Below are positions 1-11,880 of a DNA stretch of 64,000 bases, in pieces. The translations under genes and the position numbers were made by a program. Within the stretch, counting starts at the first letter, position 1, and each line of letters opens with the position of its first letter. Location: the NCBI GenBank assembly GCA_008921705.1, contig VFFE01007018.1, positions 120,287-184,286 of the forward strand. Reading direction: 5' to 3'. A model generated the notes under the pieces. The model worked only from the letters and a program-made list of their open reading frames with translations. It searched no databases and was not told the DNA's origin. The stretch is from Burhinus oedicnemus. Its lineage: Eukaryota > Chordata > Aves > Charadriiformes > Burhinidae.

Positions 1-3000
1 GGATAAGCGGCACGTAAATTGGCACTGCTGTACGTCTCTGGGGAAAAACAGGCGCAGGGACCCAGACTGCCTTCACTGCGGCTGTTTCTGGGCAAAGTAA
101 ATTACACGAAGATACAACGCAGCTTTGCAGGAGAAGCAGAATTCATTACAGTGGTTCATGTGAGGAACAGCAACAGAGTCATTCCCTCTCCACCACTTCA
201 TCACCAGGAATCCTGAAGAAACTCTTCTATCCTCGTGCTGTCTGTGCACGTACGTGTGCGCGTGACCCAAGGGGTTCTCTCGTGTCGGTGGCCTTGCACG
301 CTGTCGCACGCCTGCTGCGAGGTGGGTGCTGCTGCGCAGCCAGCGCCCGCGGGCCGGGCTCACGCATTTCCTTGCGAGTCTCTTCCCTGCGCGTTTGCTT
401 CTTCCCACCATAAAAAAACCCAAAAGCGTCTCTCGTGTGTCAGTAAAGGTGCTGCCGCATCCTTGCTGGCTGCAGAGGAAAACCGTCGCACTAAACCCTG
501 ATTTAGCAGCCGCCCCCAAACGCCGCCCAGGTTGGCAGGGTGCTGGGTCTGGCCGTGGCTCGGAGGAGCCCCCGCACGCCCGGGGGCCCAGGTGGGAGCG
601 GGGCTAGCAGGAGGCACGATGGAGTCGCCTGTCTTGGTCACTACGGATGTGCCTGAGTCCTCGCCTTCTAAAGCATCGGCAATCAAGTTGCTTGTGTCAG
701 TGGGGCAGCCGGTTGTGCTGAGCTGGGCAGAAAGACGTTTGCAGTCAGCTCGGCAACATCCTTGATTTCCTGATCGTGATTAAGTGCGTAACAGGGTCTA
801 CAGGGCCTGCAGCTGGGGCAGGTCGTGGTTTCCACTTAAATTATTTTATAAGGAAGCTCAGTTATGGCCGTAACATTTGCCCAGAAAAGGATAAGAGTTT
901 CCCTGAGTTTGTTAAAATTATTGTTAACGCAGTATTGTCTTGCCTAACAAGAGCAGGGTGGCGCTCAGAGGCTGGCGTGCCGTCTCACAGCACAAAGCAG
1001 AGCAATATATAAATCTCTGCTTTGACTTGCGGGGAAATGCGATGTGTCAGGTGTCACACCACACTGCACCAAAATGTGATGTGGCATAACGAATCCAACT
1101 TCCAAAAATGAAACTTTCTTCTTGAAATAAACTTGTCGCTGTAAATTTAAACTCTTGCCAAAGAATCGTGACTTGATGTGAGTTACTTTTGTCAGTAATT
1201 TACAAAAGTGGGTGGCTTTAATTACTATTTATAACAAGTGTAAGAATCTAAAGACAGAGAGAGATGAAGGTGTCTCTCTCCAAACGTGTATTAGCTGTAC
1301 AACAGAAACTCCAGATCCTTAATGTAGCTCCAACCTGGCAGAGCTTGAGAGGGACGGAGTGAAACAATCCACTTCTTTGAGCAATCAAGGAAAAGGAACA
1401 TTTCCTCCATTCCCACTTACCCACGGAGGAGACAGTGGCTGCCACTGGTCTCCTGCCCTCACCCGGCCACAGCGTCGTCCCCTGCTCAGGGTGGGTTCCC
1501 CGGCTACACGACAGGGACCAGCAGTGTGGCCACACGCCCCAGCAACTGGTGCAGGAACTGGGGAGGCAGCGGGTGCCCCAGCGGCAGAAGAGTGCCCCGG
1601 AGCGGGCAGGGAGTGGGCAGGGAGCAGGATGGTGGGATTAGGGCTGGGAGCCGATGGGAACCAGCCCGTCCCGGGGAGCCAGAGGTGCCTGTTGGCGGCA
1701 GCACCCAAGGACCAGAGCTTGAAGCCAGCCCTTCCCCAAAAACCGGCTGGGGGGCCGCAGAGGCGGAGGGGTGCGGGCAGGGAGGGCTGCCTGTGGGCAC
1801 GGTCTGCACCTCATCTGGGCGAATTGAAATGGGATTTTTTATTTTATAAGAAGTATATTGGGCTAGAGCTTTCAATTATTCAGCTGTTTACACGTGTTAC
1901 ATGGCGATGGGAAGATGCGTTTCCCCCCGATTACAGCCCTCGTACACAGCTCTGATCACAGATAAATGCAGAGAGGCTCGGCGACACGCTGCCCTTCCTG
2001 CACAGCGCTCCATGGAAAAACCAGCGGGCAGGAGAGGGAATGGGCCTGACCTCCACCGCTTGTGCAGGGAAGAGCGTACCCTGATGTCGGGCTGCCGTGG
2101 CTCTGTGCTGGCTTTTAAACCAGCACCAAGAGATGAAAGAAGACAGCAAGATCTATGGGCTCCGATCAAAATCGTGTCAGACTTCCCGTGTCAGCGAGGA
2201 GCTGGGAATAAAAGGGAAGCTGTCAGAGAGAGTCTGAGAACCTAAAGTACAAGACACAGCAAGGATGCATGGTTATTGATGATGAAATCTCTGAAATTTA
2301 GCTCCTATGCATCAATGTCTAACTGCACGGAAAGATTCTGTGTGTTCCTCTGATTTAGTCTTTAAGGAAGAAAAGAGCTGATTAAAATTCAGGAGCCTGA
2401 GGTATTTTAAGTGGTTATTTAGAGACAAGAACTTACAAAATTCTACAAGGAGCGAAGGGATCCTGTCTTGTCAACAGACTGCAAGAAAAATTTCAGTTTC
2501 CCAGCCTCAGGAAGGGCGTTCGTCTGGGAAAAGCCCCGATCTGTGGGTGATGCTGATTAGCACAGTCACTAATCACAGCGGCTCCCGTGTTCGTACGTGC
2601 AGCCCTGTAATCACCGGGGAACGAGGCGGCGGTGGCATTCTCTTGGACAGCTTGGCTGCAAAGACAGAACTCTTGCCGAGCCCGTAGCGTTGTGCAGGCA
2701 GACGTGCCATCGGCCCCTGCCGCCGTCACCGCCCCTGGGAAAGAGCTCGTGGCTGGTGGGACCCACCGAGTCGCCCAGCCCTGGAATTTGCCGGCGGGAC
2801 CCGCTGAGCCTGAGCCCCGGTGGGTGTTGGAGCTGCTGAGCCCCCAGTCCCCAACCCAGCTCCTGCCCTCCCACCGAAGCAAAGAGACCTCGGGCAGAGC
2901 TGCTCCCCGTTGAGAACCACCCAGCGCGCCGGCCGTGCCCCCTGCCTGTCCCCCCGGATGCCATCGCCCACAGCTGCCATCCTCCCGGGACCCCGACCTG

Positions 3001-3109
3001 TCCCAGACCTCTCCCTGCCTCCGCCGGGACGCGGCGAAATGCAGGTGACAAAGGAGCGAGGTGGCAGCCGCCGACGGCTGAGGGGGGGAGCGACGGTGGC
3101 TCGGACTCC

Positions 3110-3345
3110 GTTATTGATTTGAGGAATGTTTCAAACAGATCATTTATTTTCATTAGACTTCTGCCGACGTCTTCATATCAGTGTCCCCTACGTAGGTCGA
3201 CATCTGTCCTCAGGAATGCTTTAATTGCATTTTCTTTGCTTTACGCAGCTCTTAGCTAATGCATTCTGGCTTCATTAGATTAGACACCTATTGTCCTGAG
3301 GATGTTGTCATGTTTTCAAATGGCTTCAATCAGCACCTCCCAGGC
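3110..3345. promoter_or_regulatory. AT-rich island, candidate conserved noncoding element
   Basis: An abrupt AT-rich stretch after a GC-rich block carries several TAAT cores: TTTCATTAGACTT, GCTTTAATTGCATTTTC, GCTAATGCATTC and CATTAGATTAGAC. It has no open frame of note. Enhancer function is inferred from composition and motif density only. Confidence 0.3.
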
Positions 3346-4139
3346 ACAGGCTATTTTGGGATATAATAAAACCGAAACCTCATTCAGGCTGGATGAGTAA
3401 TGGAGGTGCATTTCCCACTCCCCATCCAGCCTGGCTTTAAATTTGACTCTCTGACATCGCCCTGGATGCTGGCAGAACACAATTAAGCCTCTTGTCTTGC
3501 AGGCATCGTCTGCGTGGTTACACACCGCTCGGGAGGAAGAGCTCTGCAACAGGAACTGGGTTTCTAATGATCTTGTCATCGTGAACGGCACAGAGAGATT
3601 AAATGAAAGACCTGGGGAACGGGCAAGATCAAAACTCAGATTTCCAGATGTCCGAAGCGTGGCAGGCAGCAGGCTCGCGGTGCTGCGTCTCCTCAGACCC
3701 AACCTGGCAAAGCAGCTCAGGGCACGTGTCCTCTTAACGAAAGAATAAAATACGGGGTGACAGAACCAGAGCCCACCCGTCACCAGCAGCGCTGGGGGGT
3801 TCTTTCCTTGGCAGCTCCAGGCAAAGACTTAGACCTTGTTCTAGAGAAGCTCTTTCCCCTCAGGGGAGCCCCGGGGTCCTTCCCCAGTGCTTGCAGCAGC
3901 TCATGTCCCCACGGCACGGCCGCAAAATGGTCACAGACCGAGGAAATGAGCCGAGGGAGGAAGGGACCGGCCATGGCTGGGGGCAGAGACGTGTCGGGAC
4001 AGCGGAAGCACCATGCCCGCTGCCCCGGTGAGGGTTGATGGCTCCGGGACGGTCCCCGCACTGTGGCGCCAGCTCAGCACACAGGTCCCCAGACAAGGGC
4101 TCTCCTTCCTTCCCTGGCCGCTCTCCTCCGGCAAAAGGA

Positions 4140-4465
4140 TTGCCTCAGCCCTGTCTTCTTATCGCGAGCTACCACAATATCTGCATCGATCCTTTTCGCC
4201 CCACAGGCGGTATTTTGACTTCTGGAATTCATCTTACCTACCCAGGGACTCTAAATATATCCCAGACAATTTCCTCTCCTCATTTTTAATAATCTCTTTC
4301 AGCATTAAATTAGTTTTTGAAAATATGTATTGGGATGATAGGCTTTTTATCACAGCCGATAGACAACATTCATCACCCCCGTGTCCTAATCCTCACAACA
4401 CGTGCACATTCATTACAGTAGCCCTGCATCAATTTTAACAGCACTTAATTCATTACAACGCCGTT
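4140..4465. promoter_or_regulatory. AT-rich island, candidate regulatory element
   Basis: AT-rich sequence with TTTTTAATAATC, GCATTAAATTAG, GATA cores (GGGATGATAGG, CCGATAGAC) and CACTTAATTCATTAC between two GC-rich blocks. No gene is visible. Confidence 0.28.
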
Positions 4466-7400
4466 ACTGCCTGTGCATGCTCCCCACAACAACTTTACCG
4501 GTGATTTGTCACCCAGGTCCCCATGGTGCTGCGGGTGGCTCCGGTGCCCGCCCCCACGGTGCCACGGTCGCTCCTTGAGCCGTGAGATGGGATGGAATGG
4601 GATGGGTGGAGGATGCCACTGTCCCCCGCACACGAGCAGGGCTCGCTCCGGGAACCTTGGTGAAGCGGCAGATGAAAGAGCAGAAGTATAAAATCCCTTT
4701 TCCTGCCCGGGATCCCTTTCTCCGCTCACTGGGCTGCGAGTGCAGGGGGTGGCCGCAGCCCCCGTGGGCACAGCGAGGCCGAGGCCATGCGCTGGGGCTG
4801 TGCGGGCACGTCCTCCCGGCCCCGAGCACTGGTGAGATGGAGGCGGGAGCGATGGAGACCGCCCCGTGCAGGAGACCGACGGAGCCTCGCTGTGCCCTCA
4901 GCTCGCTCAGGGACCCCAGGTCCCCGGGGGATGAACCTGCTGCAGCAGCGGCTCCTCTAGAACAACCGCGCCAGCAAATCCCAGTTTTAGAAGAAACCTC
5001 TCCGTAAGCAGAAGCCTAAACAACAGGGTGCGCGAGGAGCCACGGTGCCCGCTTGCGCCAGGGCTGAGAGCAAGAGGAGGAGGTGACCTGATCCGGAGAC
5101 CGGCGACAACGAGGAAAATCACTGAAGCCGGAGGAGCTCAGCACGTTGCGTCACGATGAGCGTTGCAGAGATGGTGAAGCTGCAACATCTGCCGTGTCCC
5201 GGGAGCGCAGAATTGTCTACTCGGCAAAAAATAAATCTCCTCGGGCTAGCTGTGCACGACCAAGGACACGGCAACACGGCACCCCGGTCCCTGTGTCAGC
5301 TCGTTGCATCCTGCGCCGTGCCCCTGTCATTAGCCGGCACGTAGGAGAGTAAGAGCAGGATTTACGCTCCTCAGCCCTCGTGCTGGGAGGTTTATGGCAC
5401 CATAAAATGGCTGGGCTCTGAACAAACACAGCTGAGCAATTCGGCACGGCCCTCTGGTTTCCAAAGCTGCTTTACGATTCCCTTTTAACGCGACGGATTC
5501 CCTTTTACTGCAGGGGCTGATTAAAAGTACTGCTGGGATGGTGACCGTTCCCTCTCGCTCGGGGCACGGTGGTGCCAGGGCTCCCACCCAGAGCAGGGCA
5601 GGTGGGACGAGGAGCAGGGTCCTCCACGCTCCCCCTTTACGCCATGGGCAGCCAGACCGGGAGCGCTCTCCTCCTGCCCGTCAGGAATTAGCCCAGAATC
5701 GATTGGACCCACTCTGCCGGGGAAGGAAATGCCCCGCAACGCTGCTGATGCTGCGTGTGTGGCCAGAAGAGCGCTGCCATTGAATACCCGCGGAGAAAGA
5801 TTCATCAGTAATCTCTGGAGCCAAAAAGGCAATTCTGACTGTAACAAATGCTTTCAGCCTCCAAACAGGACAAGAATATTGTCAGTGCAGGGAGATCTTG
5901 GGAAGAAGGAAGAGCAACATGGTGGCTCTGTGTTTAAAATAGTATTTCTACTTCCAACCAAAAGCAAATTGTTGTTTTCAAGCACATTAATAGACACAAA
6001 GAGCAGAAACAATCTGACCGCAGTGTCAGGGTTTAGCCAGAAAAAGGGGTGAATCGGTAAAGCCGGATCATTAGCAGATGTCACCAGAGAAGGAAAGCTT
6101 GGCAGAGACCTCCCTTGTAGCCTGCAAGCCTCAGCCTGGAGCAATTAGTTAATGAATCTCCAGCCTGTCCCAGCCGTGGCCCTGCCTGTACGGCGCTGCC
6201 GAGCCCCCGTCTGCACGGCACCAGACCCCGGGAGCTGCGGGATGCATTTGGGAGCTGCTGGGTCCCACTGGTGCTGCTCTCGCCCGGCGCAGCGGCAGCC
6301 CCAGCCTGGCACGTCCCCTCCGGAGCAGGTGGATGCGCCCTGGACCACCCGTGCCAGCGGAGGCGTGGGGCTCCCCGAGGTGCGCCCGTCCTGCATCCCA
6401 GCCCCTTCTCCTCGCGGAGGGGGTGGCTGCCCTCGGCTGGGTCACTCGCAGGCAGCGGGGCAGGAGCAGGGGTCACCAGCAGAGACATTAACAGCCTCAG
6501 AACAGGACGTGTCCAGGGCGTTTCCACATAATTAATTGGTAAGGGATGACATGTGCAGCAGTTCTCTGCAGAGTTGCTCTGCCCGAGGCGTGAGGGACCA
6601 CCGTGAGCACCCAGCCTCCGAAAACCCTGGTGCCCTGCTGCCTCCGCGCTCCTGCCCGCGCTGCCCGCTGCTGCCCACGGCTGGGGCTCGCCTCCCCCGC
6701 CGCAGCAGGCAGGCACCTTCCTGGGGCTCCGGCTCTCCGCACGGAGAAGCTTCCTACAGCAAACCTTAGACAAGGCAGGGAGTGTTGCGGGGAACAGATG
6801 GCAAGTGCCAGATGGGTAAGGTGTCTGAGGAGGGAGATGTTATTATGTGGAGCGAGCCATAGGCTCCAACGATCCCGCTCCAAACAATCGGCAATTAACT
6901 CAGGCTATTAGCATCAAACTTTGTCTCCAAAGTTTCCTCCCTCCTCCCTTTGCCATTGGGCTGCCTTATTTCTAGGTCAGCTGGATATTTGATGAGAAAA
7001 CGAACCTGTAATTCATTTGCAGCAAGATGCCTCGTTCCTCAAACAAGCGAAAAACCACCAGAGGGGTTATTTGCCAAAAATAATGGGATTACTATCAGTC
7101 GGCACTATCCCAAAGGGAAAGGGAAATTGGTTCTCTCTCGCAAGGGCTTTTATTTATAGCGAGCAGGTGGAGCCTTGTGCTGGCACAGGCCTGGGACACG
7201 TCCTGCCAGGGGGAGCCTGACTCTGTCCCGCGGCAGCTCCGGCGCCGTCTCGGAGCAGCTCTGCTCCCTGCGCGGCTGCACCGTGCTCCCACTGCTACAA
7301 GGGAGCCTTTGCCCCGCACCGTTTGCTGTAAGGCACAAAGTTGTTGCCTTCCAGATCTCTGCCCCTTTCCGTCTGGTGGATAACAGCATCTCTTTTTTTT

Positions 7401-8088
7401 ATCTGCAAGAGCTGCTCGGAGCTGGCACGACTCAGAGCCAGCAGCTCTTGGCAAGCGGTTTCCTTGTCCGGCAGATTCCTATGGAGCTGCATCTCCCGTC
7501 ATCTTGGTGTGCAACAACTGAACAGCAGAAAGAGCGAGCGGGAGGGTTTGCAAGCGCGCACGAGCCCAGCGCTCGGCCCTGGCCTGGCCAAGCTCCCCTC
7601 CTGGGCTGCACGCTCCGGACAGAAGCATTTCCAGTGGCACGTTCCATCTGGCGCTGGTTGCTGTCCCATTTATTGTACCTTCATCTGCAGTCAGCAGAGG
7701 CGGGCTGGCTGACATGGAGGGAGAACGACTCCTCGCATCCCATCAATCAAGTGCCATCAGCATCCAGCTTCCCAGGCCACAAGGTCACCCTCGGTGGGAG
7801 ATCAGGGAGATGAGCACTCCGTCGGAAGCACAGCCCTCCCCCTGCCCCTCTCCCACCTGCACGACGGGCAGGGAGGGAGAGCGATCTGCAAGCTGCCATT
7901 ACTCACTGTCCCCCTCCAGCCCGCTCTGGACTCTCAGACCATTTCAGGGACACGTGGGAAGAAAAGTCACGACTTTTTTTTTCCGGAAATAGTGAGACGA
8001 CACATGGGAACATCCAACAGCGCCAGACACAGAGCTCGCCCCCGGGGCATCATGTTCGGACCCCCACTCCTCACAAGTGCATTGGCTG

Positions 8089-8143
8089 GTGGGGGGCGTC
8101 TCCCCCCACGCATGCAGGGTGGGGGGCCAGTGTGTCCCCCCAC
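8089..8143. repeat. Two adjacent G/C hairpins with identical arms
   Basis: GTGGGGGG at 8089-8096 pairs with CCCCCCAC at 8102-8109 (5-base loop). The same arms recur at 8119-8126 and 8136-8143 (9-base loop). Both inverted repeats are perfect over 8 bp. They appear to be a small duplication. Confidence 0.8.
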
Positions 8144-10214
8144 AAGGGACAGGGTGCCAGTCGGGCTCAGTGAAAGCCGTCAGCCCCATGCAAGGCAGGG
8201 AGATGTGCAGCGATGCTGCCCGGGCACCGAGCAGGGAGCGTGAGCCCTTCCCTCGGGCTCCTGGCGTGCGGCCATTCGGCAGCAGCTTTTCCTTAGGGAA
8301 AGCCAAAGGACCGCTCTCTGCTCGGAGGCTCTGCACGGACTCGGCCTCTCGGCGGAGGGCTTTCCACCGCCGCAGCTGAACGGGGAGAGCAGCCGGAGCT
8401 GCCGCCCCTGCCGCGAGGTACGAACTCAGCCCATGGCTTGCTTAGCTGGGATTTGAAGTCCGACTGGTCCCTGCCCCGTGAATTGCTCCTCATGGGGGGA
8501 ACGCCGAGCTCCCAGGCTTCCCGGGCAGCGGGGAGCCAAACGTCCCCGGTGCTGGGAGCAGGAGCTCGGGGTCTGTCCAGCTCCGGCTGCTGAGCTTTGC
8601 TCACCGTGCTCCTCCAGAGAAAACCCTTTCACAATTACAGCCCTTTCTGCGAATCCTGTGGCTGCTCAGAGTCCAGGCACCTGGGAAACAGGAACCCAGC
8701 CGGCAGCCTGGATCTGGCCTTTGCTGTTTGTGCGGATGAGCAAAAGCCACCCGCCAGTGGGGACAGGCACAAATGGGGTCACCCAAGCCAGCTCTTCCCT
8801 CCGCGTTTGCACACTCGGGGCGGCTGAACTGAGCGAGACACACCTCCATCGCTAATGCACGCTGCGGCAACGGGAAAAAAAATTCCACTTACTGCTCACA
8901 GAAGGTATCATTTGCAGATGCTCATCACACCAAATTACTCTGCAATTAGTCGTCTTCATGAAGGTGAACTGAGGCCCTTGGCAGAACGGAAGGTTTGGGA
9001 AGAGAGCGCAACAGACGTGTTTCCTAAAGAAAACCAAAGAAACAATTTCCGGAGTTGGATTTAATTCTGTAACAGCAAACGCACAGCCGGGCAGACGGGC
9101 TCTGCTGTCACCGCTCGCTGGGAGCCAGACCCACCATGGCACCAGCCCCGTCCAAGCACCGCACAAGCCGGGAGCGGGGGTGAGCATGGGCGGGACGATG
9201 GCAGGATGGTGGGCGCAAGAGGTGTGCTGGGCTCCGGCGATACAAGCAGGACAGACACCCAGCTCGTGCTGCCTGCTCGCCCGCAGGAACGCCGAGGCCA
9301 TGGCAGGTCTCTGCCAGGAGACACTGCAATTAGTGCTCAACCCCTCAGTGCTATTTTTATGAGTCACGCAGGACAAGGATGAATTGTTCTTTTCCACTGG
9401 CTTTGTGCTTTGACACTAAGGATTGACAGTCACTTTGCCCCCCCATCCCCTCCATCAGGGGGTGCAGCCGGGTCCCGGCACCGCTCGGGGCTCCTGAGCT
9501 CCCACCCAGGGAGGGGGGTCACAACGGCAGCCGGGATCCTATTAACATTTCCAGTTACTAACCTCACAGCAAATGAATTCATTCAAATTGTGTATGAAAC
9601 ACGTTGGCTTCCCTGCTCAGTGTAGCCCTGAACTGTGCAAAATCAGCCGGGTTTGTACTTTATAAGGAAGATTGACCCATAACTAGTAACTATTGATTTT
9701 TCCCTTGAAAGCTGCTCTCGGGCAGTTGCCGCAGGGCTGCACTACACCGGCGGAACAGAAGATGACAGACACCATTAGAGCACCAGATTGCAAGAGCATA
9801 TTTTCTCTTAATGAGAACAATCACGACTGCAGTTGGAGGTGCTCTCTCGGGGAGAGGTGCTGCTCCGGAGGTGCTGGGAGCAGAGCCTGCACGCTTCCAC
9901 GCCTTAAGCTGCTCGCACCCTCCTGTTCCCCCAAGTACCCCCTTCTGCAGACGTGCACGAGTGTAACTGCACCCGTAACAACGCAGTGAGCACGTCCAGG
10001 GCCGTGTCCAACAGCATCCCCCATGGGAGCAGGCGCTGGGCACAGGGCAGAGGGAATCGCCCCCTTCCCGTCGCCCTCTCCCAAGGTGACTGCCGGCACA
10101 GGGGGACGTTCGCTGGTTCCTTCGGAGGCACAGGCAGCTCCCCGCGGGCAGGGCTGGGCGCTGGGGGCACAGGCGCTGCCCTGGCCACGCTCCTCAGCAT
10201 GGCCACCGAATTGA

Positions 10215-10400
10215 GGATGTGACTCTCCTATTAACTGTCTCACCCTTACTAAGGGAAATTAAATTAATTACATTGTAGCAGGCAATAAATCTTTCCCTAG
10301 AGAAACAGGGATGGTGCCTGGGATTTTGGTCTCCATGCGTGATGTTAAAATTAGCGATTCTGTCTAATCCCATTTTTCAGTGTAATAATGCTTGTGGGCG
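10215..10400. promoter_or_regulatory. AT-rich island with homeodomain-type sites
   Basis: GGGAAATTAAATTAATTACA contains a TTAATTA palindrome at 10264-10270, followed by AATAAATC and TTAAAATTAGCG. It lies between a GC-rich block and the AT-richer 10.4-10.8 kb stretch. Confidence 0.28.
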
Positions 10401-11819
10401 AGAGGAGTGTAAAGCTCTGTGGCTTGTGGGCACTAATTTTCTGAGATAAATAGAGAATTTCATCCCCGCTCTCATCAGAGCTAAGGATGAAATTGCTCTG
10501 AAGCCCGCACCCTGTAAGCTCTGTTTCCCACCGCTGTATTTTAGGAGGACATTTATGCTTTCTCCAGCTCCGATGTGACAGCCGAGCAGTGGCACCCTGC
10601 AATTCCACAGCGACGTCCAGCCACAGCAGTTTTGATATTATCTTGCTGTAAATGAGATTCACTGGACAACACGGATCTGATTTGCAGCACAGCTGTGAAA
10701 GAAACCCTGCCTTTAAGCAAGTTACCATCTATGAATAAATTGGATATACTTATTGTGGTCTCCTGCCAGGCCTAAACTTTTCAGCCGAGACCCAGCCTGC
10801 CTCGCAGGCACCTCTCACCGAAGGAAATAATGGACGTACGCCGCAGCAAAGGGCTCGCCTGGCTGGAGGGCGCTCGGCACACCCGGCGTGCTCACCCTGC
10901 AGGGACAGCACAGCGGCCGGAGGGGAGCTGGACTCACAGTTCCCTTTCCAGAGGGCTGGGCTATTTGGGCAATCGGCTTCCCCCTCTGTCCTCAGAGGTG
11001 TCAGACCCTCAGATCCAGGCAGCGGAGGCTGGTGCCGGCCCTGCCGCAGGGAGGGCAAAGCCCTCCTCGTTTTGCCGGTCGGCTGCTGGCAGGACCCGGA
11101 GGGATGGGCTGTGACCCAACGCCATCCTCCTTCCAGCTGTGCTCGCGGCCACGCAGGAGGAACAGCGGTGGACCAGAGGACAGCAGGTACCACACACGGG
11201 ACAACCCCTTCTCCCAGGGACCTCACCACAGAGCAGCGCAGCTTCCCAGGAACTCGTCTGTATCATCAACAAATTTCCTACTCAGAAGCTAAGCTACAGC
11301 CCCTCTGGCTCCTTACATGACTTCCCCAAGAGTGAATCTTGCCAAGCAGTGTACCCCTCCCTGCTAAGCCATCAGGGACTTGCCAAGAGACCCCCCCGTC
11401 CCGCCTCTGAGCATACATGCCTGTGGGAAGACAAGCAAGCACCGCAGCAAGGCTCTTCTCCCACCACACGCCTCCAGGAGTCACCCAGAGTCCTGCAGCA
11501 CAATCCATTAGAGGAACACAAGCTGCAGCTAAATCCATGGCAAACAAGAGTGTTTGTTTCCTGGAATCCCCGCCACACACAGTGACAGGCAATATGGGAT
11601 GAGCCGAAAGGCTGTAAGGTCCCACAGGGAACCCGGCTGTCCAGTGCCGTGCGGACATCATTAAAGACTGCACAGCATGGCTTCCCTGCGGCAAGACACC
11701 AGCCTGGAAAACCCACGACCAGTCACATCTTCTAATTAATACATTATACCTCATTGAGCGTCCAACTGCTAAATGGTATCAGTCAGGTTAATTAAATGTT
11801 AAACCTTTGTCAGTTAGCA

Positions 11820-11880
11820 AAAAAACACCCACCACAAAAAAAAGCCCACAAAGAAAGGAGGGGAAAAAAAAAAAAGCAAA
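11820..11880. repeat. A-rich low-complexity tract
   Basis: Three runs of 6 to 13 As are separated by CACCCACC and GGAGGGG. It could be a decayed poly(A) tail, but no recognisable element body lies upstream. A 14-A run occurs separately near 50717-50730. Confidence 0.6.

Noticed and set aside
6081..6773. 230-codon minus-strand frame
   Set aside because: GC-rich chance frame: low complexity (Ala, Gly, Arg, Pro) and no conserved motif.
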